From positions 1,116,001 through 1,180,000 of the forward strand of contig JAZGUH010000533.1 of the NCBI GenBank assembly GCA_037893225.1: a stretch of DNA of 64,000 nucleotides, in the 5' to 3' direction. The DNA comes from Hippasteria phrygiana. Taxonomy: Eukaryota; Echinodermata; Asteroidea; Valvatida; Goniasteridae. The notes below the pieces were generated by a model. It saw only the letters and a program-made list of their open reading frames with translations, made no database searches and had not been told where the DNA came from. Of the stretch, positions 55,240 through 64,000 are shown piece after piece. Within the stretch, counting starts at the first letter, position 1, and every line of letters starts with the position of its first letter. The position numbers were made by a program, and so were the translations under genes.

Positions 55240-55890
55240 ATACATGATTTGCTATTCTTTGGCCTTGATCAAGGCCGTCAAGCTTTGTTCCCCATACGAG
55301 CTCAGCGAGCGCCCAGCGCTGACCGAGCCAACACAACCCAGTATACGTGCCCAGTCCTGGTGCCAGTCACCACCATACGTACACGCATAGTCAAGGCAAA
55401 AGACAGCCTTGACCCAACTGTGTTTGCTCACTATGATAATGAGTACGCGCTATGGCAAACAGTCTTCTCTCATTGCATAATGAGATGACGCGCGCGCGCA
55501 TCATATGCGTGTTTGCATTTGAATCGCGTGTTTACTTTAGACTATGTACGCGTATCATGCATACAGCAATTGCTGACATGAATATGCATATACGGGCCAG
55601 TTTACGGGGTTTGATTTGCTCGGCCAATTTCGGCCGAAAATATAAAGAAATACTTAAGAAATTCGGCACGGTTGGGTCAAGGCTGTCATTCGCCTCAACT
55701 GTGCGTGTACGTGGGGACTGGGCACGTACGTACATACACTGTCATGTACTATACACTGATCTACGTACTGTTTATGGATGTGTGTGGGAACGTAAGTACA
55801 TGTGTACGTGCAGGCTTTGCCAGCACTGGGCGCTCGCTCGTTTAATGGCAACAAGCTTGACAGCCTTTATCAAGGCTAGCTATTCTTTTG
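55240..55890. mobile_element. Foldback element nested in Tigger
   Basis: The left arm has GCTATTCTTTGGCCTTGATC, GTCAAGCTT, GAGCGCCCAGCGCTG and, further in, GACAGCCTTGACCCAACTGT. The right arm carries these inverted (ACGGTTGGGTCAAGGCTGTC, CAGCACTGGGCGCTC, AAGCTTGACAGCC, AAGGCTAGCTATTCTTTT). About 650 bp, non-coding. Confidence 0.75.
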
Positions 55891-55965
55891 AGGAAAATAA
55901 ATGTTTACTTCGAGTTAAACATGTGTTCGAGTTAACCGGTTTTGACTTGTCGAGATTTTACTGTA

Positions 55966-56857
55966 TATCTACATAACTTAAAAAAGCATAAAAACGTACA
56001 AAACACAACGTTCACATTATTCACAACACAACCTATTATTAACATTAATTGTAAATTTTGATCAAAACTTCTCTATATTGAGTAAAAGACTTAAAATGTG
56101 TGATGTTTGCCGATGTCTGCACTGGAACACAATGCTTTTTTTCTTTAAATGCTCATGATGCAACGAATGTACTGCAAAGAAAACAGAAAAGGAGAAAAAA
56201 ACAATTTCACTTACAAAGTTGATAAACAGATTTCAACAAGATTTGCTAATAATGTCTTTGAAGGGATCGTCCGAGTACCTGACTTTTTAACATTTTAGTT
56301 TTGATCACAAGTAGTTTTCATTAGTCAAGAAATGCAACAAGGATTGTTTGATTTAAATCACCGAGTTTTAAATAAGGGCCGGGGAACCCTAAGCAATCAC
56401 TGTTATAATTTCCTTATTTAATAAGCACACTTTAAATTCGGGATAAAAAATTCACCGGTGCCAAAGATTCAGCAAAGTTCAATAACAGTTTCGCTAAACG
56501 TGGGGCAAAAGCCATTGTTACATGAGTGATTGAATGTAGTAGTATAGAAGATGCCGATTCTATGTCATTTTCTGTTTTTTCACTTTTCTCTCCAATTTTG
56601 CTGTAAGTACATACGTCAAATTTTTAAAAAACAAAATAGTCAAAAAAATCGCCCAAAAATCACCCAAAATTTTGCTGGGTTACTACACACCAAAATTTGC
56701 ACAAAATCAAGAAAATGAAAAGTGTTTTTCATAGTCCACAAGCGTACGAAAACGCCGGGGCGCCCGGCGAAAAAGGTATTACCCTAAAATAACATAAGGC
56801 AACAAAAATTAATTATTTTTTATTTTTTTAAAATATATTATATTTGTTACTATAAAG
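55966..56857. other. Flank of the virus-like element; no gene seen
   Basis: AT-rich, no domain. The outer end of the polymerase-bearing element should lie here or further left. I found no terminal inverted repeat because the other end is outside the window. The GC-rich GAAAACGCCGGGGCGCCCGG at about 56747-56766 is the last non-AT-rich patch before the gene block. Confidence 0.4.
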
Positions 56858-57663
56858 ATGGAGACACAACCCATGATTCGAGGATACAATAATCTTTAAA
56901 AAGATATATCGATAAGTATAACTTATCTTTAGGAACACCAACAGGACGCCGTAATACGTATATCAGGCGAGATTATATTCGAGCTATAAAAGAAGAAGAC
57001 AAATTTAAAAATTTGAGAACACGATCTAAAGCTTCGTTAGAGCGACTCGCGCGCGATAAAAATTTACGAGTTATTTATTCGGGTAGAAATGGTCGAGCGA
57101 TAAAAAAAGATTACGTCGAAGCTATAAAAAGATTTAAGGAGCAAAATACTTTTCGAGAAGCAGACTTTCGAGAGACTAGAAGATTTGAAAACAGTTATAG
57201 AAATTTGGAACTGATTCCGAGTCTGTTTACCGACGATCCAGAGCAATTTTACAACACCCATACGTCGATGATAAAAAACAAAATCGTCGCTGAATTAAGA
57301 GAAATAAAAACGATGAAACTACAGATAGCCATGAAAATAAAGTATGTAAAAACGACAACGGGTGAGACTACAACACAAACCGCTACATGTATTCATTTTA
57401 GTTACCAAAATCGAGTCTTAAACAAGAGCGAGATAGCTACGACTATCGGGAAACAATATGAAACGATATTATCTCAGATAGATAAATTTACGAATGAAGG
57501 AAGTGGTTGGACTATAGATAAAATAGTCGCGTTTTACATAAACATAAACAGAGTTAACCCTCTGGTAGGCGCTTCTTACGTAAAACTACCCGAGTATGTA
57601 GCTAACAAACGCGCAACATTTAATATCAAAAACGAAGATCAAGAGTGTATAAGATGGTGTTAA
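56858..57663 (+). pseudogene. Protein-primed DNA polymerase B, N-terminal region
   Basis: An ATG at 56858 opens a short frame. A different frame is open from about 56892 and runs to TAA at 57661-57663. The N-terminal part is basic and helix-rich. The second half ends in YVKLPEYVANKRATFNIKN, a motif (LP..l..K.A.iNi.N) that precedes the exonuclease domain in Polinton-type polymerases of invertebrates (family knowledge). The stop interrupts it right after a conserved-looking Trp. Codon use is A/T-ending and the region has few non-coding bases, unlike the rest of the window. I infer the start of one long polymerase gene carrying a frameshift near 56893 and a stop at 57661. Confidence 0.7.
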
Positions 57664-57851
57664 AGAGCCGCCCTAGGTATATATACCGATAGAGTTAAAA
57701 ACCAATTAGCAACAAACCCAAAGTACCAATTTCGCGGAAATAATCCATCTACTTATAAAACCGATGACGGATTAAATGTTAAGGAATAGACTTCCCCACA
57801 CCCATAAGTCAAATATCTAAAATAGAAAGACAAAACGATATAAGTATAAAC

Positions 57852-58745
57852 GTGTTAGGATATGACACAGACTGCAAAAATAAAACCTATCCACAAGATA
57901 AAAGGGGCTTGATATATCCGCTATATTTATCTAAAAGACCATACGATATAGAAACTATCAGTTTGCTATTATATGACGGTCATTATTGTTGGATAAGTGA
58001 CTTACCTAGATTCTTATCTGGCGTTACCAATAGCCAACATCGTAAACTGTTTTGCTTAAGATGTTTAACGCATTTTAATTCGAAAGAGAAGCTGGACACA
58101 CACGTAAAAGATTGCGAAGGAATAGACTCTGCTTTATCTACCGTTAAAATGCCGCATGAAAGCGCGAACAAATACTTGGATAAAAGCAAATTAATGTTTA
58201 AAAACTTTAAGAATTTACAAGATGCACCCTATGTCATATACGCGGATTTTGAATCTATCTTGGTACCCTCTACGAGCGTAGCTACGCAAGTACCCCAAGA
58301 AAAAACAAAGGAGCCGTCGAGTAAAACTCATATTCACAAAGCCTGCGGTTATTCGTACGTTGTAGTTAGATGCGATGGCCGACAGATCAAGCGAAAGACT
58401 TATAGAGGTGAACGCGCTGTAGACAATTTTATAACCTCGTTACAAGAACTCGAACCTAAGATTAATGACTTACTAGCTCGCATTAAGCCGATAATATATA
58501 CACTAAAAGAAGAAAAAATTCACCTAAACTCTAACGAGTGCTGGATTTGCGAAAAACCAATTTATCTAAATTGCTCGTGTAATTGCCAGTGCTACAAGCC
58601 TGTAGAACCTAAAAGTAAAGAAGAACTGGAAGAATACACGTACGAAAACGAAAAGGGATACGTTGAGAAAACATGTATGTTCTGCCAAAAGAAAATTAAC
58701 AAATTTCGAAAAGTAAGAGATCATTGTCACACTACGGGTAAGTAG
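57852..58745 (+). pseudogene. Protein-primed DNA polymerase B, zinc-finger and Exo I region
   Basis: The 297-residue frame shows a C2H2-like finger (C68, C71, H84, C88), then the 3'-5' exonuclease motif I in YVIYADFESIL (D132, E134). A cysteine-rich insert follows (CWICEKP, CNCQCYKP, CMFCQKK) and ends in VRDHCHTTGK, an HNH-like block seen in Polinton-type polymerases. It stops at TAG (58743-58745). The coding pattern resumes in another frame at about 58751, so a frameshift breaks it here. Between 57664 and 57852 the frame also contains stops. A palindromic repeat motif (58270-58296) is embedded in frame just after Exo I. Confidence 0.85.
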
Positions 58746-58750
58746 GAGCC

Positions 58751-60814
58751 GCACACGCTTACTGTAATCTTAAATTACGAGTAATACCTGGCATAACAAA
58801 AATACCGGTCATCTTTCACAACTTAGAAAATTATGACGCGCACTTGATCATGCAGGGTATTTCCAAGTATCAAAAAGATATCTGGTGTATACCCAAAAAT
58901 TCAGAAAAATACATTTCATTTTCGATCGGTCAATATGGATTTATCGACTCGTTTCATTTTATGTCTAGCGGTCTCGACAAATTGGTAAAGTCTTGCCCGA
59001 GAGACGCCTTTAGGCTACTCCTGAAACGTTATGGCGAAGAAAACGCAGACATCTTATTACAAAAGGGTGTATATCCGTACGAGTACATGGACAGCTTTGA
59101 ACGATTTAGCGAAACTACTCTACCGCCGAAAGAATCTTTTTTCAGCGCTCTAAAAGACAAACATATAACGGACAAAGACTACGAAAGAGCGCAACGAGTA
59201 TGGCGGACCTTTGACATAAAAAACATGGGCGAATACCACGACTTATACGTAACCGCGGATACTCTATTACTAGCCGGCGTATTCGAGAATTTTAGGCAAA
59301 TGTGTAGAACGAATTACAAGTTGGATCCAGCCAACTACTTCACAGCACCGGGATTAAGTTGGGACGCTCTATTAAGACATACTAAAATAGAATTAGAATT
59401 ATTAACCGATGTAGATAAACATCTATTTTTTGAAAAAGCGAAAAGAGGAGGAATATCGAGCGTTGGTAGTACGCGCTATGCCAAGGCCAACAATTCATAC
59501 CTAAAAGATTACGAGCAAGATAAACCCGATTCGTATATTCTCTATCTAGACGCCAATAACCTCTACGGATGGGCCATGAGTCGACCGCTACCTTACGGAG
59601 GATTTAATTGGGTCGGTACAAAACAATTTACCCACGATCGTATCATGGCGTTAAAAGATGATACTAAAACAGGATATATGTTCGAAGTTGACCTGGAATA
59701 TCCAGCCGAACTACACGATCTACACAACGATTATCCTTTAGCCGCCGATAATATAATCATACCTGAAGAATGGTTATCGGAGTATCAACGAGAGTTGGCG
59801 AGTGAGATAGGAGATAGCGCTAAGGTAAAACAATTAACCGGCACGCTATATCGCAAAGAAAAATATGTATTGCACTACGTCAATTTGAAACAGTGTTTGA
59901 GGCTAGGCCTAAAACTAACTAAAGTACATCGGGCGTTACAATTTAAACAAAAACCTTGGATGAAATCGTACATCGATAAAAACACGCAACTCAGAACGAA
60001 AGCAAAGTCGGATTTCGAAAAAGACTTTTTCAAATTAATGAATAATTCCGTATTCGGTAAAACGATGGAAAATGTCAGAAATAGAATAGATGGTGTGCTA
60101 CTGCGAAACGATCAAGTAGAAGAATACGAAAAAATAGTTTCTAAACCTTGTTACAAGTCTACTACAGCGTTTAAAGAATGCGGTCTCTCATTCGTGGAAT
60201 CGTACAAAAAGAAAACGTATTTAAATAAGCCCATCTATTGCGGCGTTAGTATCTTAGACTTATCGAAGACTCTAATGTACGACTTTTATTACAATCAATT
60301 AAAAAAGACGTATGGCGATAAAGTAAGATTGATGTATACAGACACGGACTCGCTGCTTTTGATTATCTATACGAAAGACGTTTATCGGAATCTAGAAAAA
60401 CAGTCTGACTTGTACGATTTTTCTAACTACGAGAAAGACCACTTTTTATACGACGATACAAACAAGAAAGTCATCGGCAAATTTAAAGACGAATGCGGAG
60501 GAAAAGTCATAAGCGAAGCTACTTGCATCAGATCGAAGATGTACTCGATTTTATATGGGGAGCACGATATTATAAAGAAGGCCAAAGGCGTAAACCGAGT
60601 GGTTATAAACAACGATCTATCTTACGAAAAGTATAAGCGATGTGTTTTATCGAACGAATGCTATTCAAACAAGATGATTCGTTTTGGAACTGAGCGTCAC
60701 ATGATATACACGGAGGCTCAAGTCAAGCAATCGTTAAATCCTTTAGATACTAAGAGATATATTTTACCTAATGGTATAGACACTCTGGCTTATGGTCATC
60801 GTTCTAACCTTTAG
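58751..60814 (+). pseudogene. Protein-primed DNA polymerase B, Exo II-III and palm
   Basis: Open without interruption from about 58751 to TAG at 60812-60814; the first ATG is 58844. Before that ATG, FHNLENYDAHLI is Exo II. Counting from 58844: Exo III around YHDLYVTADTLLLAGVF (D139), palm motif A in YLDANNLYGWAMS (D236), motif B in NNSVFGKTMENVRNR (400-414) and motif C in MYTDTDSLL (YTDTDS 498-503). All catalytic acids of the polymerase are present. The protein would replicate linear DNA by protein priming in Polinton, adintovirus or related elements. The upstream lesions mean no full-length product can come from this copy. Gene order after it is polymerase (+), two structural genes (-), one structural gene (+). 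Confidence 0.93.
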
Positions 60815-60935
60815 TCTATTCTAGCCAGAAAAACTCAGTTCGGGTCACTCGAGTAGCTAAAGCCCAGAACAAGAATTTTTAGAAATATCTAATCGAAAAA
60901 TAAATTTCTTTTGGTTATTATCGACTAACTCACCG
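60815..60935. other. Debris of a further structural gene copy
   Basis: AGAAAAACTCAGTTCGGGT at 60827-60845 repeats exactly at 60948-60966, where it is antisense to the C-terminal PELSFS of the broken paralogue. This suggests a third partial duplicate next to the polymerase stop. Confidence 0.55.
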
Positions 60936-61574
60936 TCAGTCTCTGAAAGAAAAACTCAGTTCGGGTATTTTATTCCTAATTAGCGGTATGACAGTTTTTC
61001 TTTTATTCTGCAACGTCGCGATTACATCCGAATCGGAGCTTTTCGTTATCGGTATAACGTCTAGCAAGTGCGTGCTCTTTCCGTTATAGAAATTATTAGA
61101 CGTAGATAACTGATCGCAATGTAAAAAAATTGCATTCACATAATTCATATTATAATATCCTACAAGTTCACCATCAGCTTAGATGCTCCAAGTATGGGGT
61201 AGACTCAACACTTTTCGAGTATATAGATCGAAATAAATCCAAACAAATTGATCTTCTAATATTCTACCGGCATTAAACATAATTTTTTTATTAATCTTGT
61301 CCACAGAAACTACAATAAGAGTTAATTTATTAAATTCAGCTACTAACTCATCGATAGTATAATTTCCAGTTGGAATTACCATTTCACCGTTAGTTGTATC
61401 AAAGCCTGCAGCTATTAGCCATCCTATAGTCATACGTTGAGTTATATTTAAAAAAACGACGGTAAATATCGCGTTGTTTAAACTTATGCAGTAATTTCCC
61501 TTAGAGTTATCTATAGGTTTCGACAGTCTAAACGTTTGTTCGTTATCAACCATTTCAAAAACGTGCGATTCCAT
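60936..61574 (-). pseudogene. Broken paralogue of the 61608-62306 structural protein
   Basis: The N-terminal half (61179-61574, 131 residues) starts with the same MESHVFEM.D.EQTF.LSKPIDNS pattern as its neighbour. The C-terminal half (60936-61148) carries the same FLHCDQLSTSNNFYNG and THLLDVIPITK blocks. They are in different frames, with a stop near 61179, and the middle is shortened, so this copy is a pseudogene. It lies 33 bp downstream of the intact copy on the same strand, so it arose by tandem duplication. Residue differences are scattered through the shared blocks, so the duplication is not brand new. Confidence 0.85.
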
Positions 61575-61607
61575 TTATTAAAGCGTAAAAATGCTTTAAA
61601 AAATCGC

Positions 61608-62306
61608 TTAAAATTTACCTATCGCCAAGTTAAAACTAATCTTTTTTCCTCGATTATTGATTAAAGCGCCGTCTCGGTCTCTGATACTAAAGCTAAGTTG
61701 GTTTATCTTATCACCCACGAGTCTACGAGCGGTTAATCTTGCACGCTCAATAATCGTATCGTCTCTTTTCGTTATCGGTATAACGTCTAGCAAGTGCGTT
61801 CCCCCTCCGTTATAGAAATTATTAGACGTAGATAACTGATCGCAATGTAAAAAAATTGCATCGATAGGCATTGTATTATAATACCCTACGTAATCTACAC
61901 CAAAAACTAAGTTTTTGACTGATATCCCCAACAATTGTTTAATGTTTTTATCAAAGCGTAGAACGCTATTTTCTTCCGTTACATTTAAAGATATTTTTTT
62001 ATTAAGTTTATCTACGGAGACTTCTAACCAAACTAATTTACTGAGTCTCTCTTCGACCCAATCTATATCGTAATATCCAGCCGGAATATGAATTTTACCA
62101 TCCGTACTACCCATTTTTTGCCCAGTGTTTGGATCGATTTGATGTATAAAATAGAGAATTTCGCTATTACTAGGCATATTGTAGAACCCCGCGGTAAATA
62201 TCGCGCTGTTTAAACTCATACTATAATCTCTATTAGAGTTATCTATAGGTTTTGACAGACTAAACGTTTGTTCGCTATCAAACATTTCAAAAACGTGCGA
62301 TTCCAT
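61608..62306 (-). CDS. Probable structural (jelly-roll-type) protein of the virus-like element
   Basis: A 232-residue intact frame. There is no signal peptide or membrane segment. It is rich in beta-prone stretches. Notable blocks: the N-terminal SHVFEMFDSEQTFSLSKPID, a centre with IHIPAGYYDIDWVEERLSKL, AIFLHCDQLSTSNNFYNGG, and a C-terminus of alternating hydrophobic and polar strands (FSIRDRDGALINNRGKKISF). Proteins with an HCD-type strand and a similar tail accompany protein-primed polymerases in invertebrate genomes and are thought to be minor capsid or spike-like (recollection of the family; a structure search would decide). It is divergent to the gene starting at 62356, with a 49-bp gap. 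Confidence 0.7.
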   Translation of the reverse strand: MESHVFEMFDSEQTFSLSKPIDNSNRDYSMSLNSAIFTAGFYNMPSNSEILYFIHQIDPNTGQKMGSTDGKIHIPAGYYDIDWVEERLSKLVWLEVSVDKLNKKISLNVTEENSVLRFDKNIKQLLGISVKNLVFGVDYVGYYNTMPIDAIFLHCDQLSTSNNFYNGGGTHLLDVIPITKRDDTIIERARLTARRLVGDKINQLSFSIRDRDGALINNRGKKISFNLAIGKF

Positions 62307-62355
62307 TTTAAATCTTATTTATAAGATTAAAATATTTGGTTTATTATAAATTAAA
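62307..62355. promoter_or_regulatory. Divergent intergenic region with short palindrome
   Basis: Only 49 AT-rich bases separate two divergent start codons. They include the palindrome AATCTTAT-TT-ATAAGATT (62311-62328) and TATAAATTAAA just before the forward ATG. By position it must hold both promoters; no transcription data are implied. Confidence 0.5.
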
Positions 62356-62877
62356 ATGAAATTCGCTCAATTTGTGAAATTTTTAGACCCTAATAATCGA
62401 CCGGTAACGAATGCTCTAGATATCGCGAATCTAGCTGCTCGCGTAGGGCGTACTCAAGTAGCTACGCAAGCACAAAGCGTTAGCGACAAGCACGAAGCGA
62501 TTGCCCCGGAGAGTACCCCGTTGAACATGCACTTGAGTCAACTTAACATCATCGTAAACACCAACGACAACAGGTCTTTTATCGCTCGACTAGTTGATAT
62601 ATTTAGCGCTTATAAAATGTCCGACGTAAAACACGACAAAGTGGTACAACGCTATGCATCGGACCCCATGACGTTTTATCAAAATCAACTCAACTTCGCA
62701 TTTTGGTGCGCGACGTCGGGTTGCGGCGTAGGACTAGACTTATTGCTTCATAAAAACCCCGTAATATCGGCTTTATTCAAGTTTCACATATTTTACGATG
62801 AGAAAGATACTTTACTTTCTAAAATGCCCAGTTCCAGGAGACAATGTATTCAACGATCTAGACAATGGCATCGATAA
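62356..62877 (+). pseudogene. Structural-type protein, N-terminal part
   Basis: A 173-residue frame from ATG 62356. It has an Ala/Gln-rich N-terminus, then DNRSFIARLVDIFSAYKMSD, a RYASDPMTFYQNQLNFAFW stretch, CATSGCGVG and FKFHIFYDEKDTLL. The pattern is helical and not a known enzyme. The coding signal changes frame at about 62826-62834 and continues to the window end, so the last 15 or so residues of this frame (SSRRQCIQ onward) are off-frame. Its position and the similarity of the layout to other polymerase-linked elements suggest a virion or coat-type protein, but I do not recognise the fold. Confidence 0.6.
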
Positions 62878-64000
62878 AGGCGCTTATATCGATATTTGTC
62901 GACATTTTAATGTCGATAAAAACGTGAGTTTTAAACAGACCGTAGACTTAACTTCTGGAGGATTAGGTACCGCTTATTTTGACCAGTTTAACATAAACAA
63001 GTACTCGCCAGGTATACCTTTACCCGTACCCGGTAAAAATTATACCCCTATTAAGCTTTACAAGGTTTCGGCTGAATATGACCCGAGTACGGGTAAATAT
63101 GTAACGCATAATAAATTGTGGGAATACGATTATGAAGCTATGAACCCCGGCGCCACCTACATGGGATTTGTAGAGTCAGGCGATGCGAAACATTTTAGTA
63201 AAATTACGCTTGCGTATATCAGACAATCCGCGGACGTTGTACGACTCGGTTTTAGAAAGTTTATACGTCAGAAGAGCTCGTTTACCGACGTTGGTATAGA
63301 AAAAATAAACGAAAGCGTTAGAACGTACGTGTACGCCATACTCGGTGCGCAAGCCCAAACAAAAACGAGTATACTAACTGCAGGTACCGGATTAGATCCG
63401 CAAAGACAATTTGAAAATATAGTAGAAGATATCATCAACAGCCATACAGACTTGGAATCTTCTATAACCAGATTTCAAAATTCTTTACAGTACGCTAGAA
63501 GCTCGTTAAACTTTGTGATTAGCCCTGGATTGTACTTAATTCCATCAAATATGGAGCTTTTAGTCGGTATTCACCAAGGTTATAATAATAATATACAGAT
63601 AGCTACACCCGACGCATCGATAGGATTAAATATCAACTTGAACTCAGACGTCGTAGCTACGCCACCAACCCCACCCTCTCCCGTAAAAAAGAGTAGTACA
63701 GTAACCCAGCAGAATTTAGACGATTTAGACGATTTAGATCCGTTACCAACCCCACCCTCTCCCGTAAAAAAGAGTCGTACGCCCTACGAGCGTAGCTACG
63801 CGAGTACAGTAACCCAGCAAAATTTAGACGATTTAGACGATTTAGAGAATTTAGACCCATCACCAACCCCTACACCTCCATTCTCAGACGTACTCCCTAC
63901 GGTCGTAGCTACGCAAGTACCCCCTCCGCCACTCCCTACGGTCATAGCTACACCACCAACTCAACCGCCAGACTCGCACGAACAAGAAAAAACGGCTTTA
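62830..64000 (+). CDS. Structural-type protein, C-terminal part (runs off window)
   Basis: Open with no stop from about 62830 to 64000, in a different frame from the preceding part. It carries a VDLTSGGLGTAYFDQFNINK stretch, a YMGFVESGDAKHFSKI block, a helical segment with SVRTYVYAILGAQAQT, and LVGIHQGYNNN. After about 63640 the sequence becomes low-complexity and proline-rich, with two near-repeats of PTPPSPVKKS plus VTQQNLDDLDDL (63664-63741 and 63746-63840), then TPTPPF and PPPPLPT stretches. The tail also carries four palindromic repeat motifs. One frameshift separates it from its N-terminus. The 3' end is not in the window. Confidence 0.65.
63646..63951. repeat. In-gene palindromic repeats, core GCGTAGCTACGC
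   Basis: Copies in this gene: 63652-63661 (CGTAGCTACG), 63782-63807 (CCCTACGAGCGTAGCTACGC plus GAGTAC), 63893-63924 (CTCCCTACGGTCGTAGCTAC plus GCAAGTACCCC) and 63932-63951 (CTCCCTACGGTCATAGCTAC). A related copy is at 62441-62471 in the same gene. The polymerase gene has one at 58270-58296 (CTACGAGCGTAGCTACGCAA plus GTACCCC). Three copies encode VATQ in one frame; the copy at 63782 is read in another. Confidence 0.85.

Larger units (their letters stand above)
54421..55963. mobile_element. pogo/Tigger-type DNA transposon copy
   Basis: The left end CAGTGAAATCTCGATAAGTC and the right end inverted, CAGTAAAATCTCGACAAGTC, match the Tigger terminus. TA flanks both (54419-54420, 55964-55965). It contains transposase remnants on the minus strand (54500-54850) and a foldback insert (about 55240-55890). 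Confidence 0.9.

Noticed and set aside
56740..56860. Terminal inverted repeat of the virus-like element
   Set aside because: The opposite end is outside the window, so no terminus can be verified.
1..64000. A bacterial or phage origin for the polymerase region
   Set aside because: The polymerase has Polinton-type zinc-finger and HNH-like inserts, sits next to invertebrate transposons, and has no Shine-Dalgarno-type operon layout.

Overview
This window looks like repeat-dominated nuclear DNA from a marine invertebrate animal. The mix of families fits an echinoderm, hemichordate, cephalochordate or similar genome: a THAP/DDE plus YqaJ transposon, a DIRS/Ngaro-type retroelement with an SGNH hydrolase, a Penelope-like element, CR1/Jockey-group LINEs, pogo/Tigger and hAT elements, tRNA-derived SINEs and a protein-primed DNA polymerase element. 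The species cannot be fixed from the sequence. I see no bacterial operons, no rRNA, no functional tRNA gene and no convincing single-copy host gene. Almost every protein-like segment belongs to a mobile element, and most are decayed.

Layout. 0-11 kb: two convergent genes of an ISL2EU-like transposon, a YqaJ nuclease (+, 484-2931) and a DDE_Tnp_4 transposase with matching splice phases (-, 8569 to about 11015). Between them lie eight copies of GTCACTCGCATTTC and nested MITEs. 11.5-15.5 kb: a large TA-flanked inverted-repeat element enclosing a dead LINE, itself hit by a hAT MITE with a perfect 8-bp target duplication. 15.9-18.4 kb: two foldback elements built from short tandem units (CACTTCGCCCAAACGC and ACCGGAAAAC), each carrying a piece of one tRNA-derived SINE. 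19.2 kb: LINE RT fragment. 20.4-22.7 kb: minisatellite of about 74 bp. 23.3-26.2 kb: a 2.93-kb giant inverted repeat with roughly 1-kb arms and a 6-bp direct repeat at its ends; a solo arm lies at 40.3-40.9 kb. 27.4-32.3 kb: broken DIRS/Ngaro-like retroelement (zinc knuckle, RT/RNase H, SGNH hydrolase, tyrosine recombinase). 32.8-35.7 kb: LINE 3' fragment, then a Penelope-like element with GIY-YIG nuclease and a hammerhead-like 3' motif. 36-46 kb: hAT and RecQ helicase fossils, a 7-bp satellite, MITEs, SINEs and tandem repeats. 47.4-49.1 kb: a 1.6-kb hAT element inserted into a palindrome made from the Penelope 3' motif. 50.8-56 kb: further inverted-repeat elements and a Tigger with a foldback inside it.

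The last 7 kb (56.86 kb to the window end) is different: AT-rich, gene-dense, short intergenic gaps. It encodes a Polinton/adintovirus-like protein-primed family B DNA polymerase broken by several lesions, two tandem reverse-strand copies of a probable structural protein (one intact, one broken), and a larger forward-strand structural-type protein that has one frameshift and runs off the window. A short palindromic motif (core GCGTAGCTACGC) recurs inside both the polymerase and the structural gene. This virus-like element is the best candidate for something poorly described.

Fifteen G or C homopolymers of 11-28 bases are scattered through the window, several inside MITEs. They may also mark places where the assembly is unreliable.
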